This document shows positions 49,588 to 58,468 of a DNA stretch of 64,000 bases, piece after piece. Position 1 is the first letter of the stretch, and every line of letters starts with the position of its first letter. A program made the translations under genes and the position numbers. The stretch comes from JBQTKD01 sp963703165 (GTDB lineage Bacteria; Actinomycetota; Actinomycetes; Sporichthyales; Sporichthyaceae): the NCBI GenBank assembly GCA_963703165.1, contig OY969798.1:2666001-2730000 (forward strand), in the 5' to 3' direction. The notes beneath the pieces are model-generated. The model worked only from the letters and a program-made list of their open reading frames with translations. It did no database searches and was not told where the DNA came from.

Positions 49588-50318
49588 GCAGGCTTGCGGG
49601 TGGTGCCCTTGTGCCAGTCCTCGACGACCGTCTCGGCGCCGGGCACGTAGCCGAACACCGGAAGCTGTGGGCGCTCCCGCAGGCTGCGCTTGAGTTCGGC
49701 GAAGCCGCCGAAGCGAGCGAGGCCGAGCACGTGGTCCCAGAGTTCGACGGATTCCTCCGGGGTGGGACGTCGGCTGATCACCGGTCCGAAGAAGGCCACG
49801 CCGTGCGGCGGGTCGACCTGCAGGATCGGGGTGCCGACGTCCTTGCCGGTGAGGGCGAGCGCCTCGTGGGTCTCCTCGCGGATCAGTGCGTCGAAGCCGG
49901 TGTCCTCGAGGGCCTTGGCCAGGTCGACGGGCAGATCGGCGCCGGCCAGGATCGAGCGGACGTGTGCGTCGGTGCCCAGCGTCGCGGACCGCTCGTCCAT
50001 GTCGACCCACGGCTCACGTTCGAAGATGTGCGCGCCGCACGAGGCGTAGTAATCGGCGACGGCGTCGTGGCCGTGCTCGGCCCGCACGGCGGCGGCGACG
50101 CGCAGCATCCGCAGGCCCGAGGTGTGGGCCTTCTCGTAGTAATCGGGGAACCGGGCGGAGTAGTCGACGTCCTCATTGATCAGCCGCAGCGAGATGAACC
50201 GCCACTGGACGCTGTACTCCTTCGCCGCCTGCACCTGACGCACCCAGGTGCTCGTCATCCACGCGAACTGGCAGATGGGGTCGAACCAGAAGTAGAGGTC
50301 GGGGGACTCGTCGGACAT
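49584..50318 (-). CDS. DsbA-family thioredoxin-fold protein (Rv2466c-like)
   Basis: A 244-residue thioredoxin-fold protein with an inserted helical domain. The active-site region is FWFDPICQFAWMTSTW, with a single Cys where Rv2466c-type mycothiol-dependent reductases have DPxCPxxW. A cis-Pro loop is VGTPILQVD, and helical segments such as HGHDAVADYYASCGAHIFE follow. Reduction or glutathione-like conjugation with mycothiol is plausible. It is divergent from a TetR gene, with a perfect inverted repeat between them. Confidence 0.82.
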   Translation of the reverse strand: MSDESPDLYFWFDPICQFAWMTSTWVRQVQAAKEYSVQWRFISLRLINEDVDYSARFPDYYEKAHTSGLRMLRVAAAVRAEHGHDAVADYYASCGAHIFEREPWVDMDERSATLGTDAHVRSILAGADLPVDLAKALEDTGFDALIREETHEALALTGKDVGTPILQVDPPHGVAFFGPVISRRPTPEESVELWDHVLGLARFGGFAELKRSLRERPQLPVFGYVPGAETVVEDWHKGTTRKPA

Positions 50319-50340
50319 GCGCACCTCTTCGTTCGAGTGG

Positions 50341-50372
50341 ACCGATCTGTCAACCATAGTGGACAGATCGGT
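50341..50372. promoter_or_regulatory. TetR operator, perfect inverted repeat ACCGATCTGTC-N10-GACAGATCGGT
   Basis: Arms 50341-50351 and 50362-50372 are perfect complements. The site is 24 bp upstream of the TetR start and 23 bp upstream of the divergent DsbA-like start, and so could control both. Confidence 0.8.
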
Positions 50373-50395
50373 CTAGTGCTCCGTAGGGTGGGTTC

Positions 50396-51016
50396 ATGCC
50401 CAAGGAACAGGACGTCGCCACCCGGGACAGGTTGATCCGCGCGGCCTCGAAGTTGTTCCTGCAGCGCAGTTATCAGGCCGTCGGGGTCAACGAGATCTGC
50501 ACTGCGGCCGATGCGGCGAAGGGAAGCTTTTACCACTTCTTCCCGACCAAGTCGGACCTCGCGATCGCCGTCATCGATTGGCACGCGCAGGCGATGTGGG
50601 CGCTGCACGACAAGCACGAGGGCGCTGCCCGTGGCTCCGTCGAACGGCTGCAGGCCGTCGCGAACGTCGTCGAGGAGGTGCAGACCAGGCTGCACCGCTC
50701 GTTCGGGCGGATGGTCGGTTGCCCTCTGGGGAATCTCGGCGTCGAACTGGCCACCACCGACGACCCGGCCGGCGTACACGTCGCCGGAGTGCTCGAGCAA
50801 TGGGAGCGCCGGATCGCCCGGCACTGCCACGACATCGCCGAGGCGCGACTGCTGCGTCCCGGGATCGACCCGGAGGAGTTGGCGACCCAGATCATGGCGA
50901 CGATGCAGGGGATGATCCTGCTCAGCAAGGTCGGGGCGCGTCGCCCCGAGCCCGTTGCCGAAGCCATGCGTCGAGTCATCGACGGCGCCGTCGTCACGCG
51001 AAAGGTCGCCGCATGA
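50396..51016 (+). CDS. TetR-family regulator
   Basis: A 206-residue TetR. The HTH comprises RLIRAASKLFLQRSYQAVGV, TAADAAKGSFYHFFPTKSDL, and AIAVIDWHAQAM. The C-terminal domain includes SFGRMVGCPLGNLGVELATT, similar to the LmrA/YxaF-like group, and Cys residues there may sense electrophiles. It overlaps the next gene by ATGA. It presumably binds the perfect inverted repeat at 50341-50372 and regulates both DsbA-like genes. Confidence 0.88.
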   Translation: MPKEQDVATRDRLIRAASKLFLQRSYQAVGVNEICTAADAAKGSFYHFFPTKSDLAIAVIDWHAQAMWALHDKHEGAARGSVERLQAVANVVEEVQTRLHRSFGRMVGCPLGNLGVELATTDDPAGVHVAGVLEQWERRIARHCHDIAEARLLRPGIDPEELATQIMATMQGMILLSKVGARRPEPVAEAMRRVIDGAVVTRKVAA

Positions 51017-51726
51017 GTGCGCCACTGCAGGTCGACTACCACTTCGACGTCATGTGCCCGTTCGCGTTCCACGCCTCGCGCTGGATCCGGGACGTCCGCG
51101 ACCAGACCGGTCTCGAGATCACCTGGCGGTTCTTCAGCCTCGAGGAGATCAACCGGTTCGAGGGCAAGAAGCATCCGTGGGAACGGGAGTGGTCCTACGG
51201 CTGGTCGATGTTGCGCATCGCCGCGCTGCTGCGTCGTCGGGACATGGCCGAGTGCGACGCCTGGTACGCCGCGTCCGGTTCGGCCCTGCACCTCGAGGGC
51301 CGCAAGCCGCACCGGCCCGAGGTGGCCAGGGAACTGATGGCCGAGATCGGGCTCGACCCCGCGCTCGTCGACGAGGCCATCGCCGATCCCACCACGCACG
51401 ACGAGGTGAAGGCCGACCACGACCGTGTGGTGGCCACGGGAGGCTTCGGTGTCCCGACCATGTTCTTCCCTGACGGCCAGTCACTGTTCGGACCGGTCCT
51501 GGTGAACCCGCCGACCGGGGATCGTGCCGTCGCCCTGTGGGAGACGTTCACCGCCGTCCTCGACTTCCCTGAGGTCTACGAGATTCACCGACCGCGAGGC
51601 CCGCAGATCCAGCAGGAGATCGCCGACTCCTTGGCGACCTACCTGGCCTCCCGCGACTGGGTCAGCATCAACCGCGGCGAGGTCCTCACCTTCGACGCGC
51701 CCGCACCCGTCCCTGCCCAGGATTGA
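51013..51726 (+). CDS. DsbA-family protein, second Rv2466c-like paralogue
   Basis: A 237-residue thioredoxin-fold protein with DYHFDVMCPFAFHASRWIRD as active-site region (one Cys, MCPF), then WRFFSLEEINRFEGKK, a helical insert, and cis-Pro in GFGVPTMFFPDG. It is related to the divergently encoded protein at 49584-50318. The 2-hydroxychromene isomerase-like DsbA class is also possible. It is translationally coupled to the TetR gene; a mycothiol-dependent isomerase-family gene follows. Confidence 0.82.
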   Translation: MSAPLQVDYHFDVMCPFAFHASRWIRDVRDQTGLEITWRFFSLEEINRFEGKKHPWEREWSYGWSMLRIAALLRRRDMAECDAWYAASGSALHLEGRKPHRPEVARELMAEIGLDPALVDEAIADPTTHDEVKADHDRVVATGGFGVPTMFFPDGQSLFGPVLVNPPTGDRAVALWETFTAVLDFPEVYEIHRPRGPQIQQEIADSLATYLASRDWVSINRGEVLTFDAPAPVPAQD

Positions 51727-51734
51727 GGTTGTCC

Positions 51735-52514
51735 GTGAGTTCCACCTACCTTGCTGCCGACCGCTCTCTCGACCTGATCAGGGCGGAGGCGGAGCTCACC
51801 GCCGAGGCATTGACCGGGCGCCTCGACGATTCGATCCCGTACTGCCCGGGATGGACCGGGCGCGACCTGGCCACGCACCTGGCCGGCGTCTACCGGTGGG
51901 TCGCGTACATGGTGCGCGAGCAACTGGAGGCCCCGCCGAACAAGGACCTGCGTGCGGGTTTGTTCGCCGACCCGGACCGGAGTGATGACGCCGGAGTGCT
52001 CGCGCGGATGCGCGAGGGTGCCGACTCGGTCACCAGCGCCTTGCGGGACGCGGGGCCGAACCCGTGCTGGATCATCTGGGGCGACAGCCCCGCCCGTGAG
52101 TTCTGGATCCGCCGGCAACTGCACGAGACGGTGGTCCACCGCGTCGACGCGCAGAACACCGGCCGCAAAGAACCTGACGTCATGTCAGGCATCGAGCTCG
52201 ACACCGCGGTCGCTGCCGACGGCGTCGACGAGATGATGCTCGGCTTCGTCAACCGTTACGCCGGGTTGCGGCTGGACGCCCCAGCCACCCTTGCCTTACA
52301 GGCCACCGACTCCGACAACGCCTGGTGGGCGCAGCTGGGTCCGGACGCTCCGGCGCTCGGCCGCGGCACTCCGCCCACCCCTGCCGACGCCACTGTGCGC
52401 GGCGCGGCCGGTGAGTTGTTGCTGTGGGTCTGGAACCGCCGCGAGGCCACCGGACTGGACCTCGCCGGTGACCGTGACCTTCTTGCAGCTTGGCGCGAGA
52501 AGGCGCACCTGTAA
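51735..52514 (+). CDS. Maleylpyruvate isomerase-family mycothiol-dependent enzyme
   Basis: A 259-residue MDMPI/DinB-like protein. The N-terminal four-helix domain has YCPGWTGRDLATHLAGVYRW with the metal-binding His, and RRQLHETVVHRVDAQNTG with a second His pair. The C-terminal MDMPI domain has a GAAGELLLWVWNRREATGL ending. Family members use mycothiol as cofactor for isomerisation or thiol transfer. The GTG at 51735 follows GAGG by 6 bp; an earlier TTG overlaps the preceding stop. With the DsbA-like genes it suggests a thiol-stress or detoxification operon. Confidence 0.82.
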   Translation: MSSTYLAADRSLDLIRAEAELTAEALTGRLDDSIPYCPGWTGRDLATHLAGVYRWVAYMVREQLEAPPNKDLRAGLFADPDRSDDAGVLARMREGADSVTSALRDAGPNPCWIIWGDSPAREFWIRRQLHETVVHRVDAQNTGRKEPDVMSGIELDTAVAADGVDEMMLGFVNRYAGLRLDAPATLALQATDSDNAWWAQLGPDAPALGRGTPPTPADATVRGAAGELLLWVWNRREATGLDLAGDRDLLAAWREKAHL

Positions 52515-52662
52515 TTCTGCCCAGCGCGACGGCGCGAACTCTGCGCTCCACTTCGGCGGCCAAGGCATCGTGGACCAGCGTCGACAGCGACGTCTCGCCC
52601 AGTGCCTGAACGCTTTCGAGTAGGGCTTGGTCGACCGTGACGGTGATCCTCCGCTTGGCCAT
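52513..52662 (-). pseudogene. Orphan ribbon-helix-helix antitoxin remnant
   Basis: The first about 50 residues from ATG 52662 read MAKRRITVTVDQALLESVQA with ALGETSLSTLVHDALAAEVE and RRVRAVALGRI, a standard ribbon-helix-helix antitoxin N-terminus. The reading frame then stays open to 52249, but only as antisense of the isomerase-family gene. The expected C-terminal toxin-binding part and an adjacent PIN or RelE toxin gene are missing. Confidence 0.6.
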
Positions 52663-52702
52663 GCCTCCATCTTGCCCAATGGTCGCGCTCTACGGTGGAG
52701 GG

Positions 52703-53065
52703 GTGACCGAGCCGGCGTATCTGACGCAAACCCGCGCCGGGTACAACGCGATTGCTGTCGATTACGCCGACCGGTTCGCGGGCGAGACGGCTCGCAGGCC
52801 GGTGGACCGGGCGATCCTGTCGGCCTTCGCAGACCTGGCCACGGGCAAGCTGCCGGTCGCTGACATCGGCTCCGGGCCCGGGGAGGTCACGGGCTTCCTC
52901 AGCGAGCTCGGCCTCGACGTGTTCGGCATCGACCTCTCGCCGGCCATGGTGGAGATGGCGAGCCACGCCAATCCCGGGTTGGTGTTCACCGAGGGCACGA
53001 TGACCGCATTGCAGATCCCTGATCGGTGCCTGGGCGGGGTGCTCGCCCGGCTCGGAGACGGATGA
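52703..53065 (+). pseudogene. C-terminally truncated SAM-dependent methyltransferase
   Basis: A 120-residue fragment of a class I methyltransferase. TQTRAGYNAIAVDYADRF and motif I VADIGSGPGEVTGFLSELGL are intact, followed by FGIDLSPAMVEMA and MTALQIPDRCLGGVLA. The family normally continues for about 90 more residues. Here it ends after GVLARLGDG in a TGA that overlaps the ATG of the MFS gene. A deletion fusing the gene to the MFS start is the simplest reading. Activity is unlikely. Confidence 0.7.
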
Positions 53066-54480
53066 GTGAGCAGACGGCCCTGCGCATGGGAACGGCGCAG
53101 GGGCGCTGGGTGCTGTTCGCGACCGTGCTTGGCTCGGGTCTCGCGATGCTCGACGCGACGGTGGTCAACATTGCGCTCGGGTCGATCGGTGAGGACTTCG
53201 ACGCGTCCTTCGCCGATCTGCAGTGGACCGTCAACGCCTACACGCTCACCCTCGCGTCGTTGATCCTGCTCGGCGGTTCCCTCGGCGACCGGTTCGGCCG
53301 GCGACGAGTCTTTCTCGTGGGGGTGCTGTGGTTCGCGGCGGCGTCGATGTTGTGCGGACTCGCGCGGAACGTCGAGACGTTGATCGCGGCGCGGGCGCTG
53401 CAGGGCGTCGGTGGGGCGCTGCTCACCCCCGGCAGCTTGGCGATCATCTCCGCGGCCTTCCACGGCGGTGATCGGGCGAGGGCCGTGGGCACGTGGTCGG
53501 GGTTGGGTGGGATCGCGGGCGCGATCGGGCCGTTCGTCGGCGGGTGGTTGCTGGAGTGGAGTTGGCGGGCAGTGTTCCTGGTGAACCTGCCCGCCGCGGC
53601 GCTGGTCGTGGTCGTCGCGGTCAAGCACGTCCCGGAGAGCAGCGACGCCTCGGCGTCGCGTCGGTTCGACGCCGCGGGCATTGCCTTGGCGGTGCTCGGC
53701 CTCGGTGCGTTGACCTGGTCGCTGACCGCCGCCGGGGACGCGGGTGCGAGCGCGTCGGTCATCGCGTTCGGGGTCGTCGGAGTACTGGCGATGGTGGCGT
53801 TCGTCGCGGTGGAGCACCGGTCCTCGCACCCGATGCTGCCGACCGGGCTGTTCGCCGACGCGCGCTTCCGGATCGCCAACGCGGCGACCTTCTTCGTCTA
53901 CGCGGCCATCGGCGTCATCTTCGTGCTGCTCGTCCTGCAGCTGCAGAACTCCGCCGGGTTCTCCCCGGTGCTCGCCGGATCGGCGCTGCTGCCCGTCACC
54001 GTGATCATGGTGCTGTTCTCCGCGCGCGGTGGGGCTCTGGCGCAGCGGATCGGGCCGCGGATCCCGATGACTGTCGGGCCGCTGATCGCCGCCGTCTCCG
54101 TGCTGCTGATGAGTCGGATCGGGCCGGACGCGACCTACGCCGTCGATGTCCTGGTGCCGTTGACGCTGTTCGGCGTCGGCCTGGCACTGACCGTCGCGCC
54201 GCTGACCGCGACGGTGCTCGACGGCGCCCCGGACCGTTACGCCGGCGTCGCGTCCGGGGTGAACAACGCGATCGCCCGAGCCGCCGGGCTACTCGCGATC
54301 GCGGTGGTCCCTGCGCTCGCGGGTCTGTCCGGGGAGGACTACGTCGACCCCGCCGCCCTCACCGACGGCTTCCGTGCCGCGATGTTCATCGCAGCCGGAT
54401 TGCTGGCTCTCGGTGGTGTGCTCGCCGGGGTGTTCCTCAAGCCCGTTGCGTCCGACGTTGCGGAGCCCGCCGGACGCTAG
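53062..54480 (+). CDS. MFS drug exporter, DHA2 (14-TMS) type
   Basis: A 472-residue transporter with about 14 membrane segments. Motif A-like GGSLGDRFGRRRVFLVGVLW, the DHA signatures LDATVVNIAL and WRAVFLVNLPAAALVV, and ARALQGVGGALLTPGSLAII match the DHA2 family of proton-driven multidrug and antiseptic exporters. The ATG overlaps the stop of the truncated methyltransferase; GGAGACGG is its ribosome site. The substrate is unknown. Confidence 0.92.
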   Translation: MSEQTALRMGTAQGRWVLFATVLGSGLAMLDATVVNIALGSIGEDFDASFADLQWTVNAYTLTLASLILLGGSLGDRFGRRRVFLVGVLWFAAASMLCGLARNVETLIAARALQGVGGALLTPGSLAIISAAFHGGDRARAVGTWSGLGGIAGAIGPFVGGWLLEWSWRAVFLVNLPAAALVVVVAVKHVPESSDASASRRFDAAGIALAVLGLGALTWSLTAAGDAGASASVIAFGVVGVLAMVAFVAVEHRSSHPMLPTGLFADARFRIANAATFFVYAAIGVIFVLLVLQLQNSAGFSPVLAGSALLPVTVIMVLFSARGGALAQRIGPRIPMTVGPLIAAVSVLLMSRIGPDATYAVDVLVPLTLFGVGLALTVAPLTATVLDGAPDRYAGVASGVNNAIARAAGLLAIAVVPALAGLSGEDYVDPAALTDGFRAAMFIAAGLLALGGVLAGVFLKPVASDVAEPAGR

Positions 54481-54513
54481 ACGTCGGACGCATGGGGTGG
54501 GCGCCGCGTGGAG

Positions 54514-56406
54514 TTAGCGGGGCTGCAGGTGTGCGCGGCGGGTGGCGCGGTTGGCGGCGCCACGCAGGCCGGGCTGGGCCGGGCCGCCGCGCTGACCCGA
54601 CTTCGGGGCAGGGGTGCGACGAGCGATCTTGTCCGCACCGGTCCAGCGGGCCTTCTTGGGCGCACCGTCGCGGTCGGTCCGAGCCGGAGCGTCGCTGCGC
54701 GGGGCACGCTTCGGGTTCTCGCTGCGCGGGGCACTGCTCGGAGCGTCGTCGCGCCGTGCCGGGCCTGAGGTCTCGAACTTGCGGGCGGGACGCCGGTCCT
54801 CGGCGCCGCGATTCTCGGCCGGACGAGCGGGCTCCTGCCGGGGCGGGCGGGAGTCGGTCGAGCGGCGCGGCGCGGTCCAGGTGCCGGTGCGCCGCGGCTT
54901 GTCGTCCTCGCGCCGCGGGCGGTCGTCGTTGCGCTTGGCGGGCTCCGCCGCTGCGGCGGGGGTGTGCTCGCGGTGCGGACGGTAGGAGTCGACGGGGCGG
55001 TCCTTGCGCGGCGAGCGCGTGAAGCGGTCGGGCTTGGTGGACACCACCGGCGGCGGGATCGGGGCGCCGGAGGTGGCCAGCGCACGCACGGCCTCGTGGC
55101 CCGGGGTGACGGTGAACTTCTCGGCGGTGACCGCGGCATCCTGGTGCAGGCGGGCGGTGCGTCGGACGTCCTTGTGATGCACGAACGAGACGACTGTGCC
55201 GGTATTGCCGGCGCGGGCGGTGCGCCCGGAACGGTGCAGGTAGTCCTTGTGGTCGTGCGGCGGGTCGTAGTGCACGACGAGGTCGACGTCGGAGATGTGC
55301 AGCCCGCGTGCGGCGACGTCGGTGGCGACCAGGACCCGGGTGGTCCCGGCGGAGAAGGCGTCGAGCACCTTCATCCGCTGGGTCTGGCGCAGGTCGCTGT
55401 GGATCGCGGCGGCGTTGGTGCCGTTGCGGCTGATCGACTCGGCGAGGACGTCGGCCCCGGCCTTGGTCTTGACGAAGAACAGCGTCCGCGCCGGGCGGGT
55501 GGCGATCTCGGCGGCGACGGCCATCTTCTCGTGGCCGGTGACCACGAAGACCTGATGGGTCATCAGGGCCGAGGCGCCGTCGTCGGCGCTCGCGATCGCG
55601 TGGACCGACGGATTGTTGAGGTAACGCTCGACGAGCAGCGCGACCTGGCGGTCCAGCGTCGCCGAGAACAGCATCCGCTGCGCGGTGCGCGGCGTGGCGT
55701 CGAGGATCGTGGTCAGCGCGGGGAGGAAGCCGAGGTCGGCGAGGTAGTCCGCCTCGTCGAGGACGGTCACCTCGATGTCGTCCATCTTGACCACGCCGCG
55801 TTCCATGAGGTCGATCAGGCGACCCGGGGTGGCGATGAGGAAATCGACCCCACGGTTCAGCTTCTCGATCTGCTTGTGGATCGGCGCACCGCCGTAGACG
55901 AGGCCCATGGTCAGGCCCATCGGCTCGGCGATCGGCTTGAGGGCGTCGGCGACCTGGCGGGCGAGCTCGCGGGTCGGCACGAGCGCGACGGCGCGGATGC
56001 GGCCCTTCTGCGTCGTCCCGTAGGGCTTGTGGTTCGTGAAGAGCCGCATGATGGTCGGCAGGCCGAACGCGAGGGTCTTGCCGGAGCCTGTCGCGGCGCG
56101 GGCGAGGATGTCGCGGCCCTCGAGGGCGTCGGGCAGCACGGAGGTCTGGATCGCGAAGGGCTTGTGCAGCCCGGCCCGGTCCAGGGCGCGGAGGGTGACG
56201 TCGGGCAGGCCCAGCTTGCCGAAGCTCTTGAGCTCCGCCGGGGGAGTCGCGGCGGCGGCGGTCAGCGCGGCGTCGAGCGCAGCGGCGGCGACCTGGTCCA
56301 CGGGCGGCGCTTCCATGCGGGGCTCGCGCTCGCGGCGCTCCGGACGGGCCGGGCGGGACGGTTTGCGGCGGAAATTGGAACGTGCCGGCGCGGGGCGCTC
56401 GGACAT
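54514..56406 (-). CDS. DEAD-box ATP-dependent RNA helicase
   Basis: A 630-residue helicase. Q motif region SFGKLGLPDVTLRALDRAGL, motif I ARAATGSGKTLAFGLPT, Ia PTRELARQV, II VLDEADYLADLGF, III MLFSATLDRQV, V LVATDVAARGLHI, and VI YLHRSGRTARAGNTG are all present. The last about 170 residues are a low-complexity Arg/Pro/Lys tail (RPPRQEPARPAENRG-like) that likely binds RNA. It remodels RNA in ribosome assembly or decay. The ATG at 56406 opens MSERPAPARSNFRRKP; the upstream open frame is not protein-like. Confidence 0.93.
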   Translation of the reverse strand: MSERPAPARSNFRRKPSRPARPERREREPRMEAPPVDQVAAAALDAALTAAAATPPAELKSFGKLGLPDVTLRALDRAGLHKPFAIQTSVLPDALEGRDILARAATGSGKTLAFGLPTIMRLFTNHKPYGTTQKGRIRAVALVPTRELARQVADALKPIAEPMGLTMGLVYGGAPIHKQIEKLNRGVDFLIATPGRLIDLMERGVVKMDDIEVTVLDEADYLADLGFLPALTTILDATPRTAQRMLFSATLDRQVALLVERYLNNPSVHAIASADDGASALMTHQVFVVTGHEKMAVAAEIATRPARTLFFVKTKAGADVLAESISRNGTNAAAIHSDLRQTQRMKVLDAFSAGTTRVLVATDVAARGLHISDVDLVVHYDPPHDHKDYLHRSGRTARAGNTGTVVSFVHHKDVRRTARLHQDAAVTAEKFTVTPGHEAVRALATSGAPIPPPVVSTKPDRFTRSPRKDRPVDSYRPHREHTPAAAAEPAKRNDDRPRREDDKPRRTGTWTAPRRSTDSRPPRQEPARPAENRGAEDRRPARKFETSGPARRDDAPSSAPRSENPKRAPRSDAPARTDRDGAPKKARWTGADKIARRTPAPKSGQRGGPAQPGLRGAANRATRRAHLQPR

Positions 56407-56773
56407 ATAGGGGTGCTCCAGACTGCGGGGGCCGGTGGTGCGTGAGCCGACCCGAGAGGGAGCAACTGACGCTCGCGGACACACCTCGTCCGCGGGGAGT
56501 GGCGGCCGTCGTCGGTCCGCACGGGGCGAGTTTACCCGACGCCACCCGCCGAGCGGCCGAAGCGAGTTCCGCGTCACTTCGAGTCCCTCGCGCCCCACAA
56601 CGACACGACCGCCGCAACTCCGCCTGAGGGAGTTGCGACGGCCGGTCGGACCCGCGTGGACGACACCCGGAGCCGTCAGTCGCGGACTACTTCCAGGTAG
56701 TCGCTTCGCTCGACCTGGTGCGTTCGCCTCGGGAGAGCGAGAACTCGTTCCTCGCTCTCGCTCTCCGCTCGGC
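56407..56773. other. 367-bp intergenic region
   Basis: It separates the helicase start from the stop of the solute-binding protein, both on the minus strand. It should hold the helicase promoter and a long leader. It contains a stem-loop (56733-56759) and no convincing protein-coding frame. Confidence 0.5.
56733..56759 (-). terminator. Stem-loop terminator after the solute-binding gene
   Basis: GAGAGCGAG (56733-56741) pairs perfectly with CTCGCTCTC (56751-56759), a 9-bp stem and 9-base loop, 15 bp past the gene's stop. Confidence 0.6.
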
Positions 56774-58333
56774 TCACTTCCAGGTGTAGATCACGTACTG
56801 GTCCGGATCCGGCGCGAAGCCGGACGGCGAACCGTCGGGATTGGCCACGGTGTTCGCGGAGGTGTACTTGTACATGAACTCCCGACCCTGACCGTTGTCC
56901 TTGCTCCAGTTGTTGCCGTGACGCTCGGACTGGACGTAGGCGAAGCGCTGGTCCAGCGACGCGTCGGCCTCCCACACGGTGCCGTTGGCCAAGGTCGCCA
57001 TCATGCGTTCGCGGGTCAGGTTCGGCCCGGTCGCCTTCGCCGCGAGGGCGAACACGTTCAGCCCGGTGTACCCGGCCTGCACGATGTGGTGGTTGGTGCC
57101 GCGGTTGCCGCGGGCGTACTTGTTCATCGTCGCCATGAACTCCGGACCCCACAGCTTGTACGTGGTGTTGGTCCAGTAGCGGTTGGCCGGGTGCTTGCCG
57201 AACAGCGACCCGAGGACCTCGGCGGCGAGGTGGTTACCGCTGATCCCCTTGGGCGGGTAGTAGTTCTGCTGCGCGGCCTCGACCATGAACTTCGCCATCG
57301 TCGCCGGGTTGATGACGTAATGAATGATGTGCTCTGGGTTCGCGGCCCGCATCGACAGGATCGTCGAGGACATCGAGGTCTCGGAGATCGAGACGTCGGC
57401 CTTCTTCACCATCTTGGCGCCCGAGGCGTCCATGATCTTGGCAACCTCGGAGCAGGCGAGCTGCATCTCCGGGCTGGTGAGGCAGACGATCGCGTAGGTC
57501 TTGGGCTTGATGACGTTCTTCGCCCACTGCGCCCCGGCCATGGCCTCATGAATCATCGACATGTGCGTCGGGAACATGTACGGGTCCTGCCACTCCGTCT
57601 GGGAGTACGCCCAGGCGCCGACGTAGGGCAGCTTGTACTGCGCCAGGTCGTCGTGGATGGACGCGGTCGCCCAGTCGATCGCCGAGATCAGCGAGAAGAC
57701 CTTGTCCTGGCCGGCGAGCTTCTTGATGCAGGCCTTGGCGCGGGAGACCTCGCCGGGGCCGTCGTCGCAGTCGATGATCGAGATGCGCCGGCCGAGGATG
57801 CCGCCGCGGTCATTGATCGCCTGCGCGGCGCCCAGGTTGCCGCGCACCACGGGGGCGACGAGCACGTTGCCCAGCGCCATGCCGTGCATGCTCACCGAGC
57901 CGAGCTTGATGTTGTCCTTGGTGACGCCGGTGTCGGTGGCACCGTTCTTGGCCTCGTAGATCTTCTGGTTCTCCGCAGCGGCGGTGGCCGACTCCGTCGA
58001 ACGCACCGCGGTCTTCGCGGTCTTGGTGGACTTCTTGGTCTCCTTGGCGGTGGCCTCGGTCGACTTCTTCGCGGTGTCCGCCTTCGGGGCGGTCTTCGCG
58101 GGGGTCGTCACGGTCGCGCCGTCCTGCGTCTGCGGCGCGCTCTTGGTGGCGGTCTTGGCAGCGGGTGCCTTGGCGGCGGGTTCCGCGTCGGTGGCAGCGG
58201 GGGCTTCGGCAACGGCAGCGGGCTGCTGGGCCACAGCCTGCTCCTCGCCGTCGCTCCCGCAGGCTGCGAGAAGCAGGGCACTACACGCGACCAGGGGAAC
58301 TGCTTTCCAGGCCGAAGAGATTGAAATGCTCAC
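56774..58333 (-). CDS. ABC-type solute-binding lipoprotein (type 1 periplasmic, Leu/Ile/Val-like)
   Basis: A 519-residue lipoprotein with lipobox LLLAAC near residue 25 and then an about 90-residue Ala/Lys/Thr-rich linker (AAKAPAAKTATKSAPQ). The type 1 solute-binding fold follows: IKLGSVSMHGMALGN, AAQAINDRGGILGRRISIID, and YAIVCLTSPEMQL. Such proteins deliver branched-chain amino acids or aromatic and other carboxylic acids to an ABC importer. No permease or ATPase genes are adjacent, so it works with distant ones or in sensing. The GTG start sits behind a promoter carrying motif D. The linker is longer than usual. Confidence 0.85.
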   Translation of the reverse strand: MSISISSAWKAVPLVACSALLLAACGSDGEEQAVAQQPAAVAEAPAATDAEPAAKAPAAKTATKSAPQTQDGATVTTPAKTAPKADTAKKSTEATAKETKKSTKTAKTAVRSTESATAAAENQKIYEAKNGATDTGVTKDNIKLGSVSMHGMALGNVLVAPVVRGNLGAAQAINDRGGILGRRISIIDCDDGPGEVSRAKACIKKLAGQDKVFSLISAIDWATASIHDDLAQYKLPYVGAWAYSQTEWQDPYMFPTHMSMIHEAMAGAQWAKNVIKPKTYAIVCLTSPEMQLACSEVAKIMDASGAKMVKKADVSISETSMSSTILSMRAANPEHIIHYVINPATMAKFMVEAAQQNYYPPKGISGNHLAAEVLGSLFGKHPANRYWTNTTYKLWGPEFMATMNKYARGNRGTNHHIVQAGYTGLNVFALAAKATGPNLTRERMMATLANGTVWEADASLDQRFAYVQSERHGNNWSKDNGQGREFMYKYTSANTVANPDGSPSGFAPDPDQYVIYTWK

Positions 58334-58404
58334 GTCGATTCCTCACCATCGGGACACAAGTCCGCGGGGGACATGGCGTAAATGATTTAGGCACATGTAA
58401 TTAT

Positions 58405-58423
58405 TTATGCACGCATACTTACA
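58405..58423. promoter_or_regulatory. Shared regulatory motif, site D (solute-binding gene promoter)
   Basis: TTATGCACGCATACTTACA holds TATGC-N2-GCATA. Together with the preceding AATTATT it is nearly identical to site E at 58911-58932. On the minus strand TAAATA is a likely -10 box. Confidence 0.6.
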
Positions 58424-58468
58424 ACGACGAAGCTAATTCCATAAGAATTTGCTGTCAAGCCATGCGCT

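Noticed and set aside
52249..52512. C-terminal extension of the antitoxin-like frame
   Set aside because: It is the antisense of the isomerase-family gene and lacks antitoxin character, so the call was limited to the N-terminal part.
54964..56445. A 493-codon plus-strand frame over the DEAD-box helicase
   Set aside because: Shadow frame; all helicase motifs are on the minus strand.
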